DNA of 20,818 nt, taken from Streptococcaceae bacterium (GTDB lineage Bacteria; Bacillota; Bacilli; Lactobacillales; Streptococcaceae). The stretch covers positions 1-20,818 of the forward strand of contig JAISYB010000034.1 of assembly GCA_031270215.1 (NCBI GenBank), read 5' to 3'. The notes under the pieces were generated by a model. The model searched no databases. It had not been told where the DNA came from and saw only the letters and a program-made list of their open reading frames with translations. Position numbers and translations under genes: made by a program. Below, piece after piece: positions 14,666 through 20,818 of the stretch (the first letter of the stretch is position 1; each line of letters opens with the position of its first letter).

Positions 14666-15715
14666 TTATCTCGTTAAAATCTCTTGTAATACTCGCAACA
14701 CCTCTTGCATTTCTTCCTTTTTCCCAATCGATATTCTCAAGAAATCTCGCAGGCGTTCTTGATTTGGAAAAAAGCGGACATAGATATCCTTCGCCTTTAG
14801 CCCTTCAAAAAGCTCCTGAGCTGAGGCGTTTTGATGCGTTGTTAAGACAAAATTAGTCTGACTGGCAAGCGTTGAAAATCCAAGCGCTGCAAGCTCATCA
14901 ATAAACCAATCACGCACGTTAGCAATTTCTTGATTAATTTGTTGATAATAAGCCACGTCCTTAACTGCAGCAGTAGCAAGAGCTTCGGCAATCAAATCAA
15001 CCGCATAAGGATTATAAGCATTTTTAACAGCTTGAATAACGCTCGTCAGCTTTTCATTCCCAAGTCCATAGCCAACACGCAGGCCGGCTAACGCAGCGTC
15101 CTTTGAAAAGGTACGTGTAATGTATAAATTATCGTATTTTTCAAGTAAAGGTACGGCGCTTTTTCCACCAAAGGCAATATAAGCTTCATCAACAATCACT
15201 ACAACATCAGAATATTTTTCAAGCAGACGTTCAATTTCTGAAAGTGATTTAAAAATTCCAGTCGGCGCATTTGGATTAGCTAAAACAATCCCTCCGACCT
15301 TTTCAGGAATAGCTGCAAAATCAAACTCAAAAGCTTGATTTAACGGCACTTCTTGATAAGGAATACGGAATAAATCACACCAAACTGAATAAAATCCATA
15401 AGTCAAATCAGGGAAAATGATTGGGTCATCTGTATTAAAAAAGCTTTGAAATGCCAATGCAAGCACGTCGTCACTACCATTTCCGGTCGTAATTTTGCTC
15501 GCTGGCACCTTTAAATTTTCTGCCAAAGCTGAGATTAAAGTGTCATTTGTCAAGGAAGAATACAGCCGTAAATCATTGCCATCAAAAGCTTTGAGCGCTG
15601 CTAAAACCTTAGGTGACGGTAAATAGGCATTTTCATTCGTATTAATCTTAATCATTCGCTTGCGTTTGGGCTGCTCTCCTGGCGTGTAAGGCTTGATTTT
15701 TCTTAATCCTCTCAT
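14666..15715 (-). CDS. hisC: Histidinol-phosphate aminotransferase (HisC)
   Basis: A 349-residue class II PLP aminotransferase converting imidazole acetol phosphate and glutamate to histidinol phosphate. The N-terminal KINTNENAY (23-31), NPNAPTG (147-153), DEAY (176-179) and the PLP lysine in TFSKDAALAGLRVGY (Lys205) are present. It is the first gene of the operon, starting at ATG 15715 behind AAAGGAGGTAGT. A T-box leader lies upstream, with an inserted repeat between the T-box terminator and the start codon. Confidence 0.95.
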   Translation of the reverse strand: MRGLRKIKPYTPGEQPKRKRMIKINTNENAYLPSPKVLAALKAFDGNDLRLYSSLTNDTLISALAENLKVPASKITTGNGSDDVLALAFQSFFNTDDPIIFPDLTYGFYSVWCDLFRIPYQEVPLNQAFEFDFAAIPEKVGGIVLANPNAPTGIFKSLSEIERLLEKYSDVVVIVDEAYIAFGGKSAVPLLEKYDNLYITRTFSKDAALAGLRVGYGLGNEKLTSVIQAVKNAYNPYAVDLIAEALATAAVKDVAYYQQINQEIANVRDWFIDELAALGFSTLASQTNFVLTTHQNASAQELFEGLKAKDIYVRFFPNQERLRDFLRISIGKKEEMQEVLRVLQEILTR

Positions 15716-15732
15716 ACTACCTCCTTTGTGCT

Positions 15733-15750
15733 TTTAAATTTACAATAAAA
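15733..15750. repeat. Direct repeat flanking inserted element, hisC-proximal copy
   Basis: TTTAAATTTACAATAAAA. The partner at 15885-15901 is TTTAATTTACAATAAAA, identical except for one missing A. The pair brackets a 134-base segment, in the manner of a target-site duplication. Confidence 0.7.
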
Positions 15751-15884
15751 GAGGTGGAAGATTTCTCACTCTCAAATATTGTTCGTGATATACGAAAGTT
15801 AAACGGTATCGACTGGGAAATCGGTCAATTTTTGAACATTTGTAAGCATTTGTTCTCGATTTTCTACGTCACTAAACGTCGCGC
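15751..15884. repeat. Intergenic repeat, copy B, inside the hisC leader
   Basis: A 134-base segment with the same end blocks as copy A: TGTTCGTGATATAC near 15780, and TTTTCTACGTCACTAAACG near its right end. On the hisC strand its last part, GAG-GTG-GAA with two bulged A residues pairing with TTCCACCTC and then TTTTATT, looks like a second, degenerate terminator hairpin. Confidence 0.55.
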
Positions 15885-15901
15885 TTTAATTTACAATAAA
15901 A
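15885..15901. repeat. Direct repeat flanking inserted element, T-box-proximal copy
   Basis: TTTAATTTACAATAAAA, partner of 15733-15750. On the minus strand it forms the U-rich tail of the T-box terminator. Confidence 0.7.
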
Positions 15902-15927
15902 TCCCCTAGCAAAGAACTTGCTAGAGG
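15890..15927 (-). terminator. Regulated terminator of the his T-box
   Basis: Minus-strand stem CCTCTAGCAA / TTGCTAGGGG (15927-15903) with a GTTCT loop, followed by ATTTTATT. It directly follows the T-box sequence and would compete with the antiterminator. Confidence 0.8.
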
Positions 15928-16168
15928 ACGTCAAAACGTGGTGCCACCTCAGATTTATCAGTACCTTGCGGCACTCATCTCTATGAGTTTTACCACTATT
16001 TTTAAAAGTAATGGTAAACTCCGGCTGTAACGTTGCCAACGTTTTTCCCTACTGATTTTCAGAAAAACACTCAAGAATGTGTAAGCGTCTTTTTCGTATC
16101 CTTTTTCATCAGCCAAGGACTTTCTGCAACAAGCCAGACGTTTTTTTCTCTCACCGCTTTAATTATCT
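15890..16168 (-). ncRNA. T-box riboswitch leader, histidine specific, controlling hisC
   Basis: The 14-base T-box core AGGTGGCACCACG is present on the minus strand (15949-15937), just before an intrinsic terminator. Upstream there is a Stem I-like region: a TCCTT/AAGGA stem carrying GGCTGATG (16114-16107), and on its 3' side TTACACATT, in which CAC (16081-16079) followed by A is the proposed histidine specifier codon. Known T-box mechanism: uncharged tRNA-His pairs with the specifier and T-box, and stabilises the antiterminator. The operon would therefore be expressed when histidine is scarce. The T-box call is firm; the exact Stem I folding is my reading by eye. Confidence 0.92.
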
Positions 16169-16174
16169 GTCCTA

Positions 16175-16203
16175 ATCATAATTTTTTTGACAAAAAAATG
16201 CAA
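16175..16203 (-). promoter_or_regulatory. Promoter of the his operon
   Basis: Minus-strand -35 TTGCAT (16203-16198), a 17-base spacer and -10 TATGAT (16180-16175). Transcription should begin near 16168 and give a leader of about 450 bases before hisC. Confidence 0.65.
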
Positions 16204-16210
16204 GCTATTG

Positions 16211-16239
16211 TTTTGATTTTTCTGAAAATTTGATAAAAT
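16211..16239 (+). promoter_or_regulatory. Promoter of hisK-thrC
   Basis: Extended -10 TGATAAAAT (TAAAAT at 16234-16239) with a weak -35 TTTTGA (16211-16216) 17 bases upstream. Its -35 lies 7 bases from the -35 of the divergent his promoter. Confidence 0.55.
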
Positions 16240-16290
16240 CAAGAGGTATCATTCAGTAAAATTTTAAAGTTCATCAAAAAGGACGTGACT

Positions 16291-17061
16291 ATGAAATACT
16301 ATGATCAGCATTTACACACTGACTTTTCCTATGATTCAGAGGAATCATTTGAACGTTATTTAGAGGCATTTTCGGGATTTATCGTAACTACTGAACATTT
16401 TGATCTGGCTAATCCGGTAACAGGTGAGGATAATATCCCAGATTATCTGGCTTACACACAAAAGGTCGACCAGCTTAACCAAAAGTTTGATAACCGTATC
16501 TTAAAAGGCATCGAAATTGGCTACTTTGCCGGCGAAAAGCAACGCACTCTTGACTACCTTGATGACAAGGACTATGACTTAAAGCTATTAAGTGTCCATC
16601 ACAATGGCGTCTTTGATTATCTAGACGACTTTGTTGCTTCAATGGATTATAATGAGATTATTCCGCAATACCTTGCCAAGCTTACTGAAGCAATTGACTC
16701 TATCCCTGCCAATGTCTTAGCTCATTTTGATTATGGCTTTAGATTATTTGACCTGTCTGTCCATGATTTGAAACGATATGAAACACAGCTGATTGATGTT
16801 TTCAAAGCAAGTATTGAACATAATCTTGCATTTGAGATTAATGCTAAGAGCGCTTATCTCTATCATAATCTCACGCTCTACGATTATGCGATTGACCTTT
16901 ACCGATCGCTTGGCGGCAAACGATTTACGATTGGTTCAGACGGGCATAAACTCGAACACTTTAGACTGCATTTTGATGAGCTCATCAACCTTGCCAAAGA
17001 AAAGGGTATTAAACAGCTTGCCACCTACCAAAAAGGACAAGTGAAAATGGTAGACATCTAA
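16291..17061 (+). CDS. hisK: Histidinol-phosphatase, PHP family (HisK)
   Basis: A 256-residue PHP-fold phosphatase that removes phosphate from histidinol phosphate, the step between HisC and HisD. Metal ligands are visible: HLH (His7, His9), TTEHFD (Glu35, His36), SVHHN (His103, His104), LAHFDYG (His145) and GSDGH (Asp217, His219). Start: the ATG at 16291 has AAAAAGGA 7 bases upstream; a GTG at 16285 is in frame but lies too close to the SD. It is transcribed away from the his operon. No T-box precedes it, so it may escape histidine control. thrC follows after 35 bases. Confidence 0.93.
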   Translation: MKYYDQHLHTDFSYDSEESFERYLEAFSGFIVTTEHFDLANPVTGEDNIPDYLAYTQKVDQLNQKFDNRILKGIEIGYFAGEKQRTLDYLDDKDYDLKLLSVHHNGVFDYLDDFVASMDYNEIIPQYLAKLTEAIDSIPANVLAHFDYGFRLFDLSVHDLKRYETQLIDVFKASIEHNLAFEINAKSAYLYHNLTLYDYAIDLYRSLGGKRFTIGSDGHKLEHFRLHFDELINLAKEKGIKQLATYQKGQVKMVDI

Positions 17062-17096
17062 ACGAAAAAATTAAGTAAAAATCGAAAGGAAAAATA

Positions 17097-18587
17097 ATGA
17101 CATTACAATACCAAAGCACGCGCAATCAAAACAATCGAGTAACAGCCTCTCAAGCCGTCCTTCAAGGCTTAGCGGTTGATGGTGGACTTTACGTTCCAAC
17201 ACAAATTCCGAAAATAGACCTAGACTTTGATTTGCTTGCCAAGCTCAGCTACCAAGAGCTTGCTCTAAAACTGCTCCACCCATTTTTTGATGATTATACT
17301 AAGGAGGAGCTAACGCATTGCATTAATTCCGCCTATGATACTAAATTTGATACGGAGGAAATTGCACCGTTAAAGAAAGTTGGCAATGAATATTTTCTTG
17401 AATTATTTCACGGTTCAACGATTGCTTTTAAAGATATGGCGCTATCTATCCTGCCCTATTTGATGACAACTGCTGCAAAGAAAAATAAGGTCGATAATGA
17501 AATCGTCATCTTAACTGCAACCTCTGGCGATACCGGCAAGGCGGCAATGGCTGGCTTTGCTGACGTTCCTGGTACATCTATCATCGTCTTTTATCCAAAG
17601 GACGGTGTTTCAAAAATTCAAGAACGACAAATGACAACTCAAGAGGGCGCAAATACTCATGTCGTTGCAATCGAAGGTAATTTTGATAGTGCGCAGACTA
17701 ATGTCAAAAAAATGTTTAATAATTCTAAGCTGCGTGAGAAACTTTTAGGTCATCACAAACAATTTTCATCCGCAAATTCGATGAATATCGGACGTCTATT
17801 CCCTCAGGTTGTCTATTACATCTACGCCTACGTACAATTAGTTAAGCAAGCTGAGATAAAATCAGGAGATACGATTAACTTCTCTGTCCCAACGGGGAAT
17901 TTTGGTAATATCCTTGCTGCCTACTATGCCAAACAGCTCGGCTTGCCAATCAATAAGCTCATCTGTGCTTCCAATGAAAATCACGTCTTAACCGACTTTT
18001 TCAATTCAGGCACCTATGATAAAAACCGTGATTTCTTTGTTACAAGCAGCCCTTCCATGGATATTTTAATCTCAAGCAATCTAGAACGACTCATCTTCCA
18101 TTTGAGTGGAGATGATGACCAGAAAACGACAGATTTGATGCATGACCTTGAAACTAAAGGGGTTTATCAATTGACGGATACAATGAAAGCAAATCTTCAA
18201 GACTTTGCTGCTGAATTTGCAACACAGGTTGAAACAAGTGCTCAGATTGCTGAAACCTTTAAAAATCATCACTATATCGTTGACCCGCATACGGCTGTGG
18301 CTGAAAATGTCTACCACAAATATCAACAGCAAACGGCAGACAATACGCCGACGGTCATCGTTTCAACTGCGAGCGCTTATAAATTCCCACGAATAGTCGT
18401 TGAAGCAATCAATGGAAAAGCTCAGATTGACGACCCTGAGCTTGTTGACGTCTTACATCAGCTATCAGATATTCCATTGCCTAATGCAGTCCAAGGTCTA
18501 TTTACTGCCGAAGTGCGACATAAAACAGTTGTCCACGAAAATCAAATGCAAGAAATCGTTGAAACAATCTTAAACTTAGAATCCTAA
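17097..18587 (+). CDS. thrC: Threonine synthase (ThrC)
   Basis: A 496-residue PLP enzyme, long form, converting O-phospho-homoserine to threonine. The PLP lysine is Lys112 in HGSTIAFKDMA. SGDTGKAA (143-150) and the phosphate-binding PTGNFGNILAAYY complete the fold-type II signature. The ATG has GAAAGGAAAAATA upstream and is 35 bases from the hisK stop without a terminator, so it is probably co-transcribed with hisK. No leader peptide or riboswitch for threonine is visible. A strong terminator follows. Confidence 0.96.
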   Translation: MTLQYQSTRNQNNRVTASQAVLQGLAVDGGLYVPTQIPKIDLDFDLLAKLSYQELALKLLHPFFDDYTKEELTHCINSAYDTKFDTEEIAPLKKVGNEYFLELFHGSTIAFKDMALSILPYLMTTAAKKNKVDNEIVILTATSGDTGKAAMAGFADVPGTSIIVFYPKDGVSKIQERQMTTQEGANTHVVAIEGNFDSAQTNVKKMFNNSKLREKLLGHHKQFSSANSMNIGRLFPQVVYYIYAYVQLVKQAEIKSGDTINFSVPTGNFGNILAAYYAKQLGLPINKLICASNENHVLTDFFNSGTYDKNRDFFVTSSPSMDILISSNLERLIFHLSGDDDQKTTDLMHDLETKGVYQLTDTMKANLQDFAAEFATQVETSAQIAETFKNHHYIVDPHTAVAENVYHKYQQQTADNTPTVIVSTASAYKFPRIVVEAINGKAQIDDPELVDVLHQLSDIPLPNAVQGLFTAEVRHKTVVHENQMQEIVETILNLES

Positions 18588-18592
18588 GCAAA

Positions 18593-18642
18593 TTCGGAAC
18601 AAAAGTAAAACTCCAAGGAGCCCTTTTGTTCCGGATTTTTTG
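18593..18642 (+). terminator. Terminator after thrC
   Basis: Arms TTCGGAACAAAAG (18593-18605) and CTTTTGTTCCGGA (18623-18635) give a 13-bp stem with one G-U pair, with a second CTCC/GGAG stem in the loop, followed by TTTTTTG. Confidence 0.92.
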
Positions 18643-18687
18643 TCCAAAAATTTCTCTGATTTCAACTAAAATACCGCTAGATAAGAC

Positions 18688-18753
18688 AAAAAGCTGAAAT
18701 AGCGCAAAGAGCGACACTTCCTAGTCACCAAATGCTTTTACTCCAGCTTTTTT
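18688..18753. terminator. Possible terminator for nadE, long loop
   Basis: AAAAAGCTG (18688-18696) and CAGCTTTTT (18744-18752) are a perfect 9-base inverted repeat, but the loop is 47 bases. It is the only terminator-like element downstream of nadE in this direction apart from the thrC hairpin, which could also serve both strands. Confidence 0.35.
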
Positions 18754-18809
18754 ATAATTAGTCAAGATACTCATGCCATAAGAGCTTCAATGCCACCACT
18801 CTATCAAGA

Positions 18810-19634
18810 TTATTTCCAGAAATCATCAAATACCGTAATTGGCAAATGACGTTTATGCTTGGTTTTTAAATACCAATTTTCAATAATTGCTTGAGCTTTC
18901 GGGTCAATCTCTTTACCTTCTGTATAATCATCAATCTCGGTATAAGTCACGCCAAGTGCGACTTCATCTGCAAGTCCCGGCTGATTATCTTCAAGGTCTG
19001 CTGTTGGTATCTTAGTATAAATCTTCGGATCGGCTTCTAAAAACTGTAAAAGTTCTTTGCCTTGACGTTTGTTTAAACGAAATAGCGGGAGAATATCCGC
19101 TCCGCCATCACCATATTTGGTAAAAAAGCCTGTAATATTTTCAGCTGCGTGGTCTGTTCCGACAACTACCCCTTGCATTTCGCCTGCAATTGCGTATTGT
19201 GTAATCATTCTTTGACGTGCTTTAATATTCCCTTTATTGAAATCTGAAATTTCTAACCCTGCAAGCTCTAAGTCTTTGAGCTGGCTGTCTACTGCTGCTT
19301 TGACATTAACCGTTAGGGTCGTATCTGGCTTAATAAAAGATAAGGCGCGTGTTGCGTCTGATTCATCTGCTTGTAGTCCATATGGTAAGCGAACAGCAAC
19401 GAAGCGGTAAGTTTCATCTCTTGTATCCTGACGCATTTCTTCAATTGCTAACTGGCAGAGGCGACCAGCAAGCGAAGAATCCTGACCGCCAGAAATTCCC
19501 AGAACCAATGTTTTGAGAAAATCATTCTTCCGTAAATAGTCTTTAAGTAAATCAATTGATTTTCTAATCTCCACTGCTGGATTAATCTTTGGTTTAACCC
19601 CTAATTCTTCAATAATCTCATCTTGTAAAGTCAT
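18810..19634 (-). CDS. nadE: NH3-dependent NAD+ synthetase (NadE)
   Basis: A 274-residue N-type ATP pyrophosphatase that amidates nicotinic acid adenine dinucleotide to NAD+. The P-loop LGISGGQDSS (45-54), VVVGTDHAAENITGFFTKYGDGGADILPL (157-185) and KIPTADLEDNQPG are diagnostic. It has no glutaminase (nitrilase) domain, so ammonia is the nitrogen donor. AAGGAGAATTC precedes the ATG, 9 bases after the pncB stop: an NAD salvage operon. Confidence 0.97.
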   Translation of the reverse strand: MTLQDEIIEELGVKPKINPAVEIRKSIDLLKDYLRKNDFLKTLVLGISGGQDSSLAGRLCQLAIEEMRQDTRDETYRFVAVRLPYGLQADESDATRALSFIKPDTTLTVNVKAAVDSQLKDLELAGLEISDFNKGNIKARQRMITQYAIAGEMQGVVVGTDHAAENITGFFTKYGDGGADILPLFRLNKRQGKELLQFLEADPKIYTKIPTADLEDNQPGLADEVALGVTYTEIDDYTEGKEIDPKAQAIIENWYLKTKHKRHLPITVFDDFWK

Positions 19635-19643
19635 GAATTCTCC

Positions 19644-20818
19644 TTATTTATCGGTTAGTATGCTAGTCTTAGCAACTGTAGCCCTGATTTTTTCGATTAA
19701 TTTCATTTTATTTTCCCAGACCTCTTTGGATAGGTCAACTGGGTAGTTCTGTGGATTTAAATCCCGCTTGTATTCATCCCAGAGCTTACTGAGCGCTGTC
19801 GTCCGATATTGTTGAATTTCCCAAAGGCTTGGCAAGTCATAGACTAGCTGACCAGTAGCAAAAATATCTATCAATAATGGTATTGCGGTAAAATCACGAA
19901 CAGTTTTGTTGATAAAGGTGTGGACTGGGTGAAACATCAAGATTTTCTCAGACTGTCGTGGATCGTCAGTATTACTTGTAATATAATCGCCCTCTGATTT
20001 ACCATCGCTGTTTCTTGTAATCCGCCAAACCTGTTTCTTTCCAGGTGTCGATACCTTTTCGGCATTATTGGAAAGCTTGATTGTATCTGTCATAACGCCG
20101 AAATCGTCTTCAATGGATACTAGCTTGTAAACTGCGCCAAGCGCCGGCTGATCGTAGGCGGTAATCAGCTTAGTACCAACACCCCAGACATCAATTTTTG
20201 CTTTTTGCATTTTTAAGCTGAGGATTGTATGCTCGTCCAAATCATTTGATGCGTAAATCTTTGCATCCTGAAATCCCGCTTCATCCAGCTGTTCACGAAC
20301 CTTCTTTGAAATATAAGCCATATCGCCACTATCAATTCTGACACCTAAAAAATTAATCTTATCCGAAAATTCCCTAGCTACCCTAATTGCTGTTGGAACA
20401 CCTAGCCGCAACGTATCATAGGTATCAACCAAAAAGACGCAGTCCCTATGTGTTTTGGCATAAGCAACAAAAGCATCATAATCATTTCCATAGCTTTGTA
20501 CTAAAGCATGTGCATGAGTCCCGCTAACTGGAATTCCAAAAAGCTTCCCAGCTCTAACATTACTTGTCGCATCTGCGCCGCCGACAATCGCACTCCTTGC
20601 ACCCCAAAATGCCGCATCCAGCTCTTGTGCGCGGCGTGTTCCAAATTCTAACAACGGATCACTTCCAATTACAGAACGAATCCGCGCTGTCTTAGTCGCA
20701 ATCAACGTCTGAAAATTAATGATATTCAACACCGCTGTTTCAATCAATTGACACTGAGCAAGCGGTCCTTCAACCTGAAGAATCGGCTCATTGGCAAAAA
20801 CCAAGTCCCCTTCCTTAG
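19644..20818 (-). CDS. pncB: Nicotinate phosphoribosyltransferase (PncB), 5' end off the window
   Basis: About 390 C-terminal residues of NAPRTase, which joins nicotinate and PRPP to nicotinate mononucleotide, the entry step of the Preiss-Handler salvage route. Diagnostic blocks are EFGTRRAQELDAAFWGARSA, GGADATSNVRAGKLFGIPV, SGTHAHALVQSYGNDYDAF, VDTYDTLRLGVPTA and GVRIDSGDMAYISKKVREQL. The frame stays open to the right edge (codons KEGDLVFANEP). A TTG at 20804 read as a start is therefore internal, and the real start lies about 90-100 residues upstream if the protein has the usual length. Confidence 0.96.
   Translation of the reverse strand, partial: KEGDLVFANEPILQVEGPLAQCQLIETAVLNIINFQTLIATKTARIRSVIGSDPLLEFGTRRAQELDAAFWGARSAIVGGADATSNVRAGKLFGIPVSGTHAHALVQSYGNDYDAFVAYAKTHRDCVFLVDTYDTLRLGVPTAIRVAREFSDKINFLGVRIDSGDMAYISKKVREQLDEAGFQDAKIYASNDLDEHTILSLKMQKAKIDVWGVGTKLITAYDQPALGAVYKLVSIEDDFGVMTDTIKLSNNAEKVSTPGKKQVWRITRNSDGKSEGDYITSNTDDPRQSEKILMFHPVHTFINKTVRDFTAIPLLIDIFATGQLVYDLPSLWEIQQYRTTALSKLWDEYKRDLNPQNYPVDLSKEVWENKMKLIEKIRATVAKTSILTDK

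Noticed and set aside
16285..16290. GTG start for HisK at 16285
   Set aside because: It lies only 2 bases after the AAGGA site; the ATG at 16291 has normal spacing and gives the family-typical N-terminus.
18502..18717. Minus-strand ORF of 71 codons over the thrC 3' end and terminator
   Set aside because: It reads through the thrC terminator hairpin and the antisense of thrC, and has no RBS or recognisable domain.

Overview
The window is about 20.8 kb of low-GC Gram-positive DNA. Consensus Shine-Dalgarno sites (AAAGGAGG), several TTG starts, a split coaB/coaC pair beside an ECF S-component, short-form HisG with HisZ, and a T-box in front of hisC all point to Streptococcaceae, most likely Lactococcus or a close relative. 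This assignment is inferred from gene order and protein character; no database search was possible.

Layout. (1) 1-354, minus: the N-terminus of a VanR/OmpR-type response regulator running off the left edge, then the C-terminal remnant of a YoeB toxin. (2) 610-2438, plus: coaB-coaC-ECF S-component, a coenzyme A/pantothenate operon ending in a bidirectional terminator. (3) 2515-3381, minus: a secreted TasA/camelysin-like protein with a SipW-type signal peptide. Its 5' region carries 19 copies of a CGTT tetranucleotide, next to a consensus promoter and inside a small upstream ORF. This is the best candidate in the window for an undescribed phase-variable switch. (4) 3794-5401, minus: plsC and a NdpA-family nucleoid-associated protein. 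(5) 5402-5919: noncoding DNA with hairpins and one copy of an intergenic repeat. (6) 5920-7011, minus: a three-helix membrane protein with a pentapeptide-repeat cytoplasmic region. (7) 7376-15715, minus: the histidine operon hisC-hisZ-hisG-hisD-serB-hisB-hisH-hisA-hisF-hisI-hisE behind a histidine T-box leader. A second copy of the repeat lies between the T-box terminator and hisC. (8) 16291-18587, plus: hisK and thrC, divergent from the his operon. (9) 18810-20818, minus: pncB-nadE for NAD salvage, with pncB cut by the right edge.

How the genes work together. The eleven-gene operon plus hisK supplies every step from PRPP and ATP to histidinol, and HisD completes histidine. HisG needs HisZ. 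HisH and HisF form the glutamine-dependent cyclase. HisK supplies the histidinol phosphatase that the monofunctional HisB lacks. SerB and ThrC add serine and threonine steps, so 7.4-18.6 kb is an amino-acid biosynthesis block. CoaB/CoaC and PncB/NadE are cofactor pathways. No tRNA, rRNA, CRISPR array, transposase or phage gene was seen.
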